Below are positions 13,517-25,367 of a DNA stretch of 64,000 nt, one piece after another. Origin of the DNA: Rugalucina vietnamica (Eukaryota; Mollusca; Bivalvia; Lucinida; Lucinidae); NCBI GenBank assembly GCA_964017185.1, contig OZ024882.1:36380488-36444487 (forward strand), given 5' to 3'. The translations under genes were made by a program, and so were the position numbers. The notes beneath the pieces are model-generated. The model worked only from the letters and a program-made list of their open reading frames with translations, did not search any database and was not told the origin of the DNA. Numbering within the stretch: the stretch's first letter is position 1; every line of letters begins with the position of its first letter.

Positions 13517-13693
13517 ATGGAATTATTACGTTTTGGAATAGTTTGCGTATCGATATGTTTGTGTATGTTCGTGCGTCCGTCCGCGGGCAATGCCTGGCTT
13601 ATGGACCCACCCTCCCGCTCTGCCGCGTGGAACTATGGAATTAAAGCACCGATCAACTATGATTTTAGAACGTTAAATTGCGGAGACCAAAAG
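13517..13693 (+). CDS. LPMO-like gene exon 1 (signal peptide and mature N-terminus)
   Basis: 59 codons from the ATG at 13517 to donor AAG|GTAATT. The first 24 residues have a hydrophobic core and a Ser-Ala-Gly cleavage context, giving a mature protein that begins Asn-Ala-Trp. In active LPMOs the residue exposed by this cleavage is His. The rest of the start motif (L-M-D-P-P-S-R-S) and one Cys (N-C-G-D) are kept. The exit phase is 0. Confidence 0.85.
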
Positions 13694-16048
13694 GTAATTT
13701 TACTACTGATTACTAATAGAACAATGACTAAGGCTTATATCAGAACATTTATGTATATTTTTTTCATTATTATTTATTCCAACTTTCTTAATTTTAGTTC
13801 TTTGTGTGTTTGATGCTGCTCACATTTGACATTTTTGAACTTCCGGTTTTTATTTTGTTGAATATCTCCTAAACGGCTATAGGTAATATTTTATATTTCG
13901 ATTCATATTGATGGTGTATCTCGAACAAGCCATGAAAATTATCAATCTAACATAAGGAACTTCTTTTTTCACCCCATTTACTGTAACTTTTCTGAAAATT
14001 TTCGTTGTCAGTAAAAATTTTAGGGTAGGGTTCATTAGACTTGAATATTGCACGTCTACAAACTAAATGCACTGATTCAATCCACATTTTACCAACAGTA
14101 TACGTAAACAGGGTGTTCTACGTCAATATTTCTTTCTTTTCTTGTTTAAAAAAAAAAAAAAAAAAAAAAAAATGGTTTGAATCAACACTGGCTTTTGTTT
14201 TGGTGTAGGGTTGCAAAATGACTAGTTAAATTTTGTAATCCGCTTCAAGTTTGTAGGTTTTGGGCCCAAAATAGTCTGATTCACATAAATTAAATCACTT
14301 TTGAGAACATACTAGCAGATGAATTGGTGTTCAGGACAGAATATGAAAGAAATGAAAATTGAATGAAATTTTCAAATTTTAAAGCGTGTTGTTCACTATA
14401 GGTCTCATTCTGAGGCATGTAAATCGAAAACATGCACACTACCATATAGGTATTTTGTTTTCAAATCACGTGTTTTATATTTTTGAAGCCAAAAAGAGCT
14501 GTTAAAAATTGAAAACCGTATTCAAACTTTTTTCTAACAGCTCTTTTTGGCACAAAATTGGCAGCGAACATCCCTGTGTTCGACAAACTTAAGCAACTGC
14601 GTAGTCTGACAAGAGTAAAAACGCTTTTTTTTCTGCATATATGTGTATGCAAAACGCTATTGAGGTTGTAACGATTTGGGCTTTATAATTAACTCGAACA
14701 ATTTTTGAATGATTCAGTTTTCCGTCATTCCAAGAAAAAGACGGCGGCTCAATCAGGGGAACCACAAGAAAAACATCCGTCATACTCGAAAGCAGACTTT
14801 GACTCGTCCCACGTGTCCCATACAGGGAAAAGTAACACATTTTTAAGGTACATTAGTAATTTCCGAAATTAAAACTGCCGCGCCTAAGGGGCTGTGGAAA
14901 TGCGGCTTGCTGAATGCCACAACGAATAAAGCCCAAGCTGAGGACCGTGCCAGGGTGCGGTACTAAAACCATACTTTCATTCATTTATCTATTTTCTATC
15001 TAGGTCGAAATTCAAGCCGACGGGACAAGGAATTGTGGTCTTTGCGGCGACCCGGTCACAGACCCCGTACCAAGACCAAATGAAAATGGCGGCATTTACG
15101 CGCCCACGACGATTCTCACGCGGTTCTTTGAAGCAGGACAGACGGTAGAGATCAGCATACACAACAACTACCCCGACCAGCTGGGTTTCTACGAATTCAG
15201 ACTCTGTGAAAACGGAGATAACCCCACCCAGGCATGCTTGGATAACAACTTGCTGTTTATTAATGACAGCAATGATTACAGAATGCCTGTTCCAGGCCAA
15301 GGGTTTAACATCATTCACGTGCGGCTTCCACAAGGTCTCACGTGCAGCCACTGTTTGCTGCAATGGCGATACAAGAAAGGTAATGTTTGGCGAAGAACAC
15401 TGGACTTTCGTAAATTATAGGACCAATCTTTTAACATCTTTTACCCGTGTAATCATTAGCAATTCTGTTCTTGTACAACTTATGAAACAGAAACAAGCTA
15501 ACGTTCTAGAAGTTAGCGTCAAGACATTTTGATAAGAGACTGAGATTTCATTGAGATAAGCTTTACAATTCAAATAATAAATAGGCATATTCCTACAAAA
15601 AATAGTATGGCTTCCAGAATCACCCACTGTTTAACCAATTTTATTCCCGATTACCATGTGTTAAAATATTGATTACAGATAACAGTGCGTGGGGTTGCGA
15701 CTCGGCCACGGGATGGTGTGGGCTCGGGTACGGGGCTCAGAAGGAATACTATAACTGCGCTGACGTCATGATAGGGGCAGTGGGGACCCCGAAACCAAGC
15801 ATCATTCAAGACCCGACCTATACTTCGGTAGATTACGGAAGCGCATATGACACCGCTACGCAAGGTAGGGACAAAAATTAAATGAGCCTTCGCATGTCGA
15901 GAAAAGCAACAGTTTGGGTTTCAGATCGGGTCTGACACAAAACGACCTGAGCAGTCATAGAAAATAGTTAGACGCTTGAATTTGTAGATTTAAGAAGAAG
16001 GATTATGCTATCGGTGAAGCAAAATCTATAGCGCAGAAATGCGTCTTT

Positions 16049-16087
<39 letters not shown>

Positions 16088-17574
16088 CAGTTAATTCATT
16101 ATAAATCAATCTATTACATGTCTATTTTTCATCAGATCCGGGCCCTTCAACGACAGGATCCAACCCTACAACAACTGACAGAGTCGTCGGTACAACCACC
16201 ACCGCAGGCGGACGAATCGTAACAGTACCGCCTGTCACAACACCAAACCCTACCGGAACTACGCCTGCTACGACGCCTGCGCAGGACGATAGGCTTGTCA
16301 TCATTGATACCGGTAACTCGGCTAACCCCTTGATTCTGATCAATGACGAAGCTAACAACAACAACATTAACAACAATGCTGGTTTGTTGTTACTCCTGGG
16401 ACTGTTACCCCTCCTCGGTGCTCTAGGTCAGACAGCGGGCGTTGCGTCGGCTGGCGGTGCGGTTCCCTTGACAGGACCAGTGGCGCCGATTGGTGGTGCG
16501 GTTGCTCCTGTTGCTGCTCCTTTGAGTCCGAGCGCATTCTGGAATTCAGGTGGATTCGGTACACCTGGGCCATTTTCGTCGGGTTTCACTTCAGGGAACA
16601 GCTTTGGGTACGGAAGTTTTGGAAGCAGCTACGGAAATAACTATGGCAACAAGGGTGGTTACTATGGCAACAAGAATAGTTACTATGGAAACCAAGGCAA
16701 CACATGGGGAAGCAACGTCGTCAGCACTGCTGGACACTACCCTTTGGCAAGTGGGGTTGGCAATTTCCAATACGCCCAAACCAGCGGAAATGGACAATTC
16801 GCTCCTAGCAGTTTCTCAACAGTAAATAGCTTAAATACAATTGGAAGTAACAATTTTGTTGTTAAGAGTGAAACTTTTGTGAAGAATGGCATCAGTAGAC
16901 AACCACTGAATCCAGCTTTTGCGGGTAGCAACGGTATCCAATGGCAACAAAACCAGTATCAGTCCGGCCAACAACACGATTACAATAGTGGGTGGCAAAA
17001 CCAGCAAAATGAGTATTCAAACGACCACGTGAACAACTATAATCAGGCCCCTGCAACAAACAACCGAGTAATTACCAACACAGGAAACGCCATCTCCAGC
17101 TGGCAAAATAACGGCTGGAATTCAATTGGGAACAATGGATGGGACACTGGGAATCAGAATGGTTTCAATAACGTACGTAACCATGGTTTAGGAAATGAAA
17201 ATTTTAATGGTTTCGGACACGTAAACACGAACAATTTCGGTACGAATGGCTTGAATAACAATGGAAACTGGAATAACGTTGGCAGCAACGTGGTTGGGTC
17301 AACGTGGACAGGCACCCGTCACAAGACTGGATTTACGCACGTCTCTCATCCAGTGACATCACAAGGTACAAGTTACCCATGGCAACGAGGCACCGTTCAG
17401 CCGAGCAGCACAGTCCCTAGGACTAGCAGCACAGTCCCTAGCACTCAACCACCAATTAATAACTTGTATCCTCAATTGTTTGGTGGGTTCAGCAACCAAC
17501 AGTCCCTGAGACAAGGAGTTGGTAATCTAGGGTCTACGGGATTTCAACAGACACTTCCCGTGAGGTCACTTTAA
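13517..17574 (+). CDS. Secreted AA15-like LPMO-fold protein with Gly/Asn/Gln-rich tail (four exons)
   Basis: Exons 13517-13693, 15004-15379, 15679-15864 and 16136-17574 join in frame (phases 0, 1, 1) into 725 residues. Residues 1-24 are a signal peptide. Residues 25-246 follow the AA15 lytic polysaccharide monooxygenase pattern: a mature start ending in L-M-D-P-P-S-R-S with a following W-N-Y-G, an N-C-G-L-C-G-D cluster, F-Y-E-F-R-L-C, L-T-C-S-H-C-L-L-Q-W and N-C-A-D. AA15 enzymes oxidatively cleave chitin or cellulose with copper held by the N-terminal His and a second His. Here the mature N-terminus reads Asn25, and Gln118 stands where the second His is expected, so I infer loss of copper chemistry. 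A Thr/Pro linker (about 248-300), a hydrophobic stretch (329-344) and a low-complexity Gly/Asn/Tyr/Gln/Ser tail follow. A matrix (shell, byssus or cuticle) role is an inference. Confidence 0.85.
13811..14573. mobile_element. Decayed copy of the TTAA-type MITE, in LPMO intron 1
   Basis: The segment runs from GATGCTGCTCACATTTGACA to TTGGCAGCGAACATCC. It matches, throughout its length, the two intact copies at 38897-39828 and 39833-40775, sharing words such as GAACTTCCGGTTTTTATTTT. The left terminal repeat has decayed and the right one (GCGAACATCC) is kept. A poly-A tract lies at 14149-14171. Confidence 0.72.
15004..15379 (+). CDS. LPMO-like gene exon 2 (core of the fold)
   Basis: Acceptor CTATCTAG|GTC, donor AAAG|GTAATG, 376 nt, exit phase 1. 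It encodes the N-C-G-L-C-G-D Cys cluster, G-G-I-Y-A-P-T-T-I-L-T-R, the strand D-Q-L-G-F-Y-E-F-R-L-C and L-T-C-S-H-C-L-L-Q-W-R-Y. The glutamine in D-Q-L-G occupies the place of the second copper-ligand His (N-H-x-G-Y-F in family members). His112, six residues earlier, is not in register with it. Confidence 0.88.
15679..15864 (+). CDS. LPMO-like gene exon 3 (end of the fold)
   Basis: Acceptor GATTACAG|AT, donor CAAG|GTAGGG, 186 nt, phase 1 in and out. It encodes N-S-A-W-G-C-D, a W-C-G-L-G-Y-G segment and Y-Y-N-C-A-D-V, which matches the closing part of AA15 domains where paired Cys residues end the fold. Confidence 0.87.
15884..16050. mobile_element. MITE family F, copy 2 (degenerate), 20 nt after LPMO exon 3
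   Basis: It begins GAGCCTTCGCATG and shares the words GTTTGGGTTTC, GGGTCTGACA and GCGCAGAAATGCG with the other family F copies, in a diverged form. It fills most of LPMO intron 3. Confidence 0.62.
16053..16084 (+). repeat. A32 tract 51 nt upstream of the LPMO exon 4 acceptor
   Basis: A run of 32 A residues lies in intron 3, between the MITE remnant and the ATTTTTCATCAG acceptor. It is likely to vary in length between individuals. Confidence 0.95.
16136..17574 (+). CDS. LPMO-like gene exon 4 (linker and low-complexity tail)
   Basis: Acceptor TTTCATCAG|AT; 479 codons including the stop TAA at 17572-17574. It starts with a Thr/Pro/Gly-rich linker, then an Asn run, a 16-residue Leu/Gly-rich hydrophobic stretch and Ala/Pro/Val-rich repeats. 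It then turns into a Gly/Asn/Tyr/Ser region with repeated N-Y-G-N and Y-Y-G-N words, followed by Gln/Asn/Trp-rich sequence and a Ser/Thr/Pro end. The single large terminal exon carries everything outside the enzyme-like fold. The composition resembles silk-like or biomineral matrix proteins; I cannot assign a function. Confidence 0.83.
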
Positions 17575-17764
17575 AGTAACAATGACGTGGTATATTTGGA
17601 CCAAGCCATTAGACAACCGCATCTTACAATGGTACTACATGTACATGTACCATTGAAACTCTAACATTGTTCGCAGTTGTAGCAATAAGCTTCTCGTCAT
17701 CAAGTTTATTTTTAGTTGATGTGTATCTCATGGCAAAGTTCAAAATATTCATGTCTAAAAAGAT

Positions 17765-17770
17765 AATAAA
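17765..17770 (+). terminator. Polyadenylation signal AATAAA of the LPMO-like gene
   Basis: The first AATAAA downstream of the stop lies about 190 nt after it. This gives a normal short 3' UTR. Confidence 0.5.
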
Positions 17771-17869
17771 AGACACGAGGTGTTTGGTTCCTATTTATTT
17801 TAAAAGTTATTCGGTAAATCAAAACAAAATCCATGAAAATCGTTAGGAAGTTGTTCACTTATATTTACT

Positions 17870-18015
17870 GGCCCATTCCCACAATGCACCAGGAAAACAT
17901 GTCCGTGCAATGAATACCCTCTTGTGACCCCACTTATAGTATATAGTAAAACTGGAGTATGTAGGGGTATACTTATTTTTCTTATTTTTGGTCCAAAACA
18001 TAGATCGTGGATTTT
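17870..18015. repeat. Dispersed repeat R, copy 1
   Basis: It shares the words GAAAACATGTCCGTG, AAAACTGGAGTATGTAGGGG and CCAAAACATAGATCGTGG with copies at 42845-42970, 43440-43570 and 45541-45610. It is non-coding. Confidence 0.65.
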
Positions 18016-18124
18016 GGGTACTCGTTTGAAAAAAAAAAAAATAAGAAAAAAAAAATCAATAGAAAACTTATAAAATCTCTGTATATTGCATGAACATGTT
18101 TTCGTAATGTTTCGTTATGTGTTT

Positions 18125-18335
18125 TGTTTGTTTGTTTGTTTGCGTTGAGGCTTAACGTCCCAGTCAACAATTTTTGAGTCATGTAGGGACGGAACCAACG
18201 CTTCCTGGGTTTAACCAGTAGGGAGTTAATGTGTCTTGCTCAAGGACACAACACGGTGACGCTTGCAGGGAGCAAACCCAGGACCTCTCGATTCGGAGTC
18301 TGACGCTCTACCACTATGCCAACGCGTATTTTACC
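18125..18335 (-). mobile_element. Decayed tRNA-derived SINE
   Basis: On the minus strand an A-box-like TGGCATAGTGG starts the element and a degenerate B box (GGGTTTGCTCCC) follows about 50 nt later. The body reads through TGCTCAAGGACAC-type and TAACGTCCCAGTCAACAATT-type words. Fragments of the same body occur at 41480-41545, 42715-42840, 48503-48600, 50055-50110 and 52886-53010. Confidence 0.6.
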
Positions 18336-18339
18336 GGCC

Positions 18340-19900
18340 CATTGCCACAATGGGTAATTTGAGTGTGTGCCCATTTGAGCTATTCATTAAGACCACTATT
18401 ACAAAGTATACAAATACTAGTATAATGTGTTTCCCTGTTGACCGGAATAATTGAAAAACATTTTCCGGGCACTGCTGGGCGACTATGATGCAGGTTTTCA
18501 TATTGTGACGTTCTCCCTCGCCGTAGTGCAGCGAGATGTCAGTTTGTGTAAAGGCCACAGTTGTGATAAGAAACAGTCACCTTGTTGCGTGTATAAATCT
18601 TCCATAAATAAAACTAAACTAAAATAAAGGTAAAAGGCTTCTCGTTCTTTTACACCTTTCAAAATGCGCTCATTGGGCTGAGCCTTGGTCGCGCTGTACT
18701 GATACCAGCCACGAGTTTTCAGTACATTACGGGTGAAAACAAAATCAAATAATGCGCACTGATTGTCTGGATCCTATATGGCAATAGTTTTCGTTTTAAC
18801 CACTAAATATGGTAAAGTCTACCAGTTTCACGTTGTTGTTGTAACATATACTTAAGGAATTAAAATACGCAACACATACAATTTCAGCTGTCACGTATGT
18901 ATTTGACGTTGTAATAAAATCTCTATTAGATATGTCTTGCAGACTACTTGTGGCATGTGATGAAATGTAAAAACGTCATTTTATTGGCAAAATTGACGCC
19001 AAAACGTCAAAAACCATGAAAATTGCAAATAATGACGTAAACGCTGGGGAGAAAGTGAATATGCCAAATATTGTGCATGTTTGGTAATCTGACGTTGACT
19101 TGATAATCTGCAATAAAGATTGGCGTCATTGCTTACTTGAATGCCACCCCATGTTGCTCTAAATTTGGCACATGGAATGCAAAAAGTGCACAATAATGAA
19201 TTAAGAGCAATTAACGTCATTTGGATTATTAAATGTGGATCTTTTGTGCTTATACGGTATGTATCGAACCGAGAGACGACACGACATGCTTTACAAGCAA
19301 CAGCGACGTCACATGTACTGTAGAATTGGGACTCATAGCGTTTGTTTTGTCATTGACGTTGGTGACGTTAAACGTCCCAAACATAATCTAATGCTACCAA
19401 CGGGTCAATGAATACATCTGCAATCACTTTTAACAGTTTTGGAATCAACAAAATTGTGTTTGGTTCAAAGTTGACTTTAACTCATCTTTGTCTAGCGTGT
19501 GCCTCGGTCGGTCAGTGTGGTTATGCCGCACGCCATCAAGCATACGTAACGGAAATAGTGACTAAACCTGCTGTATTTTGACGTTTAGATGCTGTTTTCA
19601 TGTAATAAGATCGGATACACGACACGCTTGCATAACAAAGCCAGTCTACAATACCCCACAGTGTTTGTTGCGTTTCTTTATTCCTTAAGTATATGTCAAC
19701 CATCCAGTCTGAGTTCGATGCTAAGATGTGGTTTAAAATTGATAAAAAGCTTCACAACAACATTCTTAATTCATGTTTTATTTGTGTGCAAATAAGCAAC
19801 GACGACTTTGTGGATTAGTTTGGCATTAATTTACTTACATGGTTATGTACAAATTATGGCATGCTCTGTCCCTTGCGTTCATATATACAAGAGTCCCACC
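18340..19900. other. Intergenic segment with TGACGT cluster
   Basis: No gene is seen. Between 18904 and 19584 the six-mer TGACGT or its complement ACGTCA occurs ten times: near 18904, 18973, 19004, 19033, 19090, 19214, 19306, 19354, 19363 and 19579. This is far more than chance predicts for AT-rich, CpG-poor DNA. TGACGT is the ATF/CREB core; regulatory use is inference. Confidence 0.5.
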
Positions 19901-19904
19901 AAAT

Positions 19905-22900
19905 TCTGCCCTTTAAAACCTTTTTATCCGCACCTGGGAACTCTTACCAACACCTGAACACTTTACCCACATCTGGGAACTGTTACCCACACCTGAACAC
20001 TTAACCCACATCTAGGAACTGTTACCTACACCTGAACACTTTACCCGCATCTGGGAACTGTTACCCACACCTGAACACTTTACCCGCATCTGGGAACTGT
20101 TACCCACACCTGAACACTTTACCTGCATCTGGAAACTGTTACCCACACCTGAAAACAACCTACATCTGGGAACTGTTACCCACACCTGAACACTTTACCC
20201 GCATCTGGAAACTGTTACCCACACCTGAACACTTGACCCGCATCTGGGAACTGTTACCTACACCTGAACACTTAACCCACATCTGGGAACTGTTACCCAC
20301 ACCTGAACACAACCCACATCTGGGAACTGTTACTTACACCTGAACACTTTACCCGCATCTGGGAACTGTTACCTACACCTGAACACTTAACCTACATCTG
20401 GAAACTGTTACCCACACCTGAACACTTAACCCACATCTGGGAACTGTTACCCACACATGAACACTTAACCCACATCTAGGAACCGTTACCTACACCTGAA
20501 CACTTAACCCACATCTAGAAAACTGTTACCTACACCTGAACACTTTACCCGCATCTGGGAACTGTTACCCACACCTGAACAGATAACCCACATCTGGGAA
20601 CTGTTACCCACACCTGAACACTTTACCCACATCTGGGAACTGTTACCCACACCTTACACTTAACCCACATCTGGGAACTGTTACCCACACCTAACACTTA
20701 ACCAACATCTGGAAAATGTTACCCAAACCTGAACACTTAACCCACATCTGGGAACTGTTACCCACACCTGAACACTTTACCTGCATCTGGAAAATGTTAC
20801 CCAAACCTGAACACTTAACCCACATCTGGGAACTGTTACCCACACCTGAACACTTTACCTGCATCTGGAAACTGTTACCCACACCTGAACACAACCCACA
20901 TCTGGGAACTGTTACCCACACCTAACACTTAACCCACATCTGGGAACTGTTACCCACACCTAACACTTAACCCACATCTGGAAAATGTTACCCAAACCTG
21001 AACACTTAACCCACATCTGGGAACTGTTACCCACACCTGAACACTTTACCTACATCTGGAAACTGTTACCCACACCTGAACACAACCCACATCTGGGAAC
21101 TGTTACCCACACCTGAACACTTTACCCGCATCAGGGAACCGTTACCTACACCTGAACACTTTACCCGCATCTGGGAACCGTTACCTACACCTGAACACTT
21201 TACTTGCATCTGGGAACTGTTACCCACACCTGAACACTTGACCCGCATCTGGGGACTGTTACCCACACCTGAACACTTGACCCGCATCTGGGAACCGTTA
21301 CCTACACCTGAACACTTTACTTGCATCTGGGAACTGTTACCCACACCTGAACACAACCCACATCTGGGAACTGTTACCCACACCTGAACACTTGACCCGC
21401 ATCTGGGAACTGTTACCTACACCTGAACACTTAACCCACATCTGGGAACAGTTACCCACACCTGAACACAACCCACATCTGGGAACTGTTACCCACACCT
21501 GAACACTTTACCCGCATCTGGGAACTGTTACTTACACCTGAACACTTAACCTACATCTGGAAACTGTTACCCACACCTGAACACATAACCCACATCTGGG
21601 AACTGTTACCCACACATGAACACTTAACCCACATCTAGGAACCGTTACCTACACCTGAACACTTAACCCACATCTAGGAACTGTTACCTACACCTGAACA
21701 CTTTACCCGCATCTGGGAACTGTTACCCACACCTGAACAGTTAACCCACATCTGGGAACTGTTACCCACACCTGAACACTTTACCCACATCTGGGAACTG
21801 TTACCCCACCTAACACTTAACCCACATCTGGGAACTGTTACCCACACCTAACACTTAACCCACATCTGGAAAATGTTACCCAAACCTGAACACTTAACCC
21901 ACATCTGGGAACTGCTACCCACACCTGAACACTTAACCCACATCTGGGAACTGTTACCCACACCTGAACACTTTATCTGTATCTGGGAACTGTTACCCAC
22001 ACCTGACCACTTAACCGACATCTGGGAACTGTTACCCACACCTGAACACTTAACCCACATCTGGGAACTGTTACCCACAACTGAACACTTAACCCACATC
22101 TGGGAACTGTTACCCACACCTGAACCTTTTATCTGTATCTGGGAACTGTAACCCATACCTAAATACTTAACCCACATCTGGTAACTGTAACCTGCACCTG
22201 AACACTTTACCCACATCTGGATGCTGTTTTCCACACCTGAACACATCAGGGTACTGTTAGCCATACCTTAACACTTAACCGACATATGGGAACTGTTTCC
22301 CACACCTGAACACTTAACCAACATCTTGGAACTGTTACCCACACCTGAACACATTACCCGCAACATTACCCGCAACATCTAGGAACCGCTACCTACACCT
22401 GAACACTTAACCCACATCTAGGAACTGTTACCTACACCTGAACACATTACCCGCATCTGGGAACTGTTACCCAAACCTGAACACTTAACCCACATCTAGG
22501 AACTGTTACTCAAACCTGAACACTTAACCCACATCTGTGAACTGTTACCCACACCTGAACACTTAACCAACATCTGGAAACTGTTACCCACACCTGAACA
22601 CATTACCCGCAACATCTTGGAATTGTAGCCCACACCTGAACACTTAACCCAAATCTGGGAACTGTTACCCATACCTGCCCTTTAAAACCTTTCTATCCGC
22701 ATCTGGGAACTGTTACCCGCACCTGAACACTCTACACGCATCTGGGAACTGTTACCCACACCTGAACACTTAACCCACAGCTGAGAACTGTTACCCACAC
22801 CTGAACACTTAACACACATCTGGGAACTGTAACCTGCACCTAAACACTTTATCCACATCTGGGAACTGTTACCTAACCCACATCTGGGAACTGTAACCTG

Positions 22901-24685
22901 CAGCTGAACACATTACCCGCATCTGGGAACTGCTACCCACACCTGAACACTTAACCCACATCTGGAAACTGTTACCCACACCTGAACACTTTATCTGTAT
23001 CTGGGAACTGTAACCCATACCTAAACACTTAACCCACATCTGGGAACAGTAACCTGCACCTGAACACTTTACCCACATCTGGATGCTGTTTTCCACACCT
23101 GAACACATTTCCCACATCAGGGTACTGTTAGCCATACCTTAACACTTAACCGACATCTGGGAACTGTTTCCCACACCTGAACACTTAACCCCGCATCTGG
23201 GAACTGTTATCCACACCTGAACACATTTCCCACAACTGGGAACTGAGACCTGCACCTGAACACTTTACGTGCATCTGGAAACTGTTACCCACACCTGAAT
23301 ACTTAACCCACATCTGGGAACTGTAACCTGCACCTGAACACATTACCCGCATCTGGGAACTGTTACCCACACCTGAGCACTTTACATGCATCTGGGAACT
23401 GTTACCCACACCTGAACACTTTACATGCATCTGGGAACTGTTACCCACACCTGAACACTTTACATGCATCTGGGAACTGTTACCCACACCTGAACACATT
23501 ACCCGCAACATCTTGGAATTGTAGCCCACACCTGAACACTTAACCCAAATCTGGGAACTGTTACCCACACCTGCCCTTTAAAACCTTTCTATCCGCATCT
23601 GGGAACTGTTACCCGCACCTGAACACTCTACACGCATCTGGGAACTGTAACCCACACCTGAACACTTTACCCGCATCTGGAAACTGTTACCCACACCTGA
23701 ACACTTAACTCACAGCTGAGAACTGTTACCCACACCTGAACACTTAACACACATCTGGGAACTGTAACCTGCACCTGAACACTTTATCCACATTTGGGAA
23801 CTGTTACCTAACCCACATCTGGGAACTGTAACCTGCAGCTGAACACATTACCCGCATCTAGGAACTGCTACCCACACCTGAACACTTAACCCACATCTGG
23901 GAACTGTTACCCACACCTGAACACTTTATCTGTATCTGGGAACTGTAACCCATACCTAAACACTTAACCCACATCTGGGAACTGTAACCTGCACCTGAAC
24001 ACTTTACCCACATCTGGATGCTGTTTTCCACACCTGAACACATTTCCCACATCAGGGTACTGTTAGCCATACCTTAACACTTAACCGACATCTGGGAACT
24101 GTTTCCCACACCTGAACACTTAACCCCACATCTGGGAACTGTTACCCACACCTGAACACATTCCCCACAACTGGGAACTGAGACCTGCACCTGAACACTT
24201 TACATGCATCTGGAAACTGTTACCCACACCTGAACACTTAACCCACATCTGGGAACTGTAACCTGCAGCTGAACACTTTACCCGCATCTGGGAACTGTTA
24301 AACACACCTGAACACTTTACATGCATCTGGGAACTGTTACCTACACCTGAACACTTAACCTTTACCCACAACTGAACACAACCCACATCTGGGAACTGTT
24401 ACCCACACCTGAACATTTAACCTGCATCTGGGAACTGTTACCCACACCTGAACTCTTAACCCACATCTAGAAAACTGTTACCCACACCTGAACACTTAAC
24501 CGATATCTGGGAACTCTTACCCACACCTGAACACTTAACCCGCATCCGGGAACACTTTACCTGCATCTGGGAGCTGTTACCATCAGGGAACACACTTGAA
24601 CACTTTATCTGCATCTAGGAACTGTAACCTGCAACTACATACTGTTACCCACACCTGAACACTGTTAACTGCATCTGGGAATTGG
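19905..24685. repeat. 39-bp minisatellite, about 120 units
   Basis: The unit reads approximately ACCTGAACACTTAACCCACA followed by TCTGGGAACTGTTACCCAC. At 39 bp (13 codons), the minus strand stays open over several stretches (up to 138 codons) with a 13-residue period containing C-S-G-V-G-N-S-S-Q-M. There is no start context, splice context or continuous frame, so I treat it as non-coding. Unit variants differ mainly by TTAACCCACA / TTTACCCGCA / TTTACATGCA. Confidence 0.92.
22677..24400. repeat. Higher-order duplication (about 896 bp) inside the minisatellite
   Basis: The non-canonical junction TGCCCTTTAAAACCTTTCTA occurs at about 22677 and again at about 23573. The order of unit variants after each is nearly the same. 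A similar junction lies at 19910. The array therefore grew by block duplication as well as unit slippage. Confidence 0.75.
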
Positions 24686-24689
24686 TATG

Positions 24690-25367
24690 ACAGAATACCC
24701 ACCCCTATCAGGTTAACATGTGAATGTTTAGGAAGATATAGAAAACAATAACATATCCAAACAATTTTTTATTGCAAAACACCAAAAACATGGTATCATA
24801 AACCAATAACAATGAGTCTCTAAACCATGCTGAAGTTTATACATAAAAAGAGCTGTAAAACAAATCAATGCTCTTACGTAGAACATCATGCAAACAGTCA
24901 TAAGCATTTTATATATAAGAATTAACAATTTACCCATCATGCATAGAGATATGATAAGTGATGTTGCTAGGGACAGCAATGTCTATCTTAAAGACTAAGA
25001 GAAAAAATTCTAAGTTCCTCTCATTTTTAATTAAAAATGGGCTCCGCAGCTGATTTAAGGAGAACATTTGTTTTCATTGCTAGGTGTGACCTTAGGAAAT
25101 GCTCATAGTATTGGAAATCCAAAAGGAAATTGCAAAACTGAAAAATAAAAAATTAACAAATAAAAATCCACAAAAAAGAAGAAACCAAAAAGTTAAGTAT
25201 GTTGAATATAACCATTGAAACAATCATCTCCAATTTTTAACATTGATTATTCAGTGTTTGTTTTTTTTTACTACTGAGCATTAAGTCATTACTTCACTAT
25301 TAATTTTCAAGCAATAATTAAATAAACAAATAAATCACCTCCAGTTCATATATTCTGTCATTAGAAA
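24690..25367. other. AT-rich spacer without recognisable features
   Basis: AT-rich sequence between the minisatellite and the fold-back element. I see no gene, RNA or clear repeat. Confidence 0.4.

Noticed and set aside
16330..17574. LPMO tail as a stand-alone gene starting at 16330
   Set aside because: The frame continues upstream without a stop to the acceptor at 16135, and the codon at 16330 is TTG, not ATG.
20691..24386. Minus-strand repeat proteins in the 39-bp minisatellite
   Set aside because: No start or splice context, many interruptions, and the frame changes wherever unit length changes.
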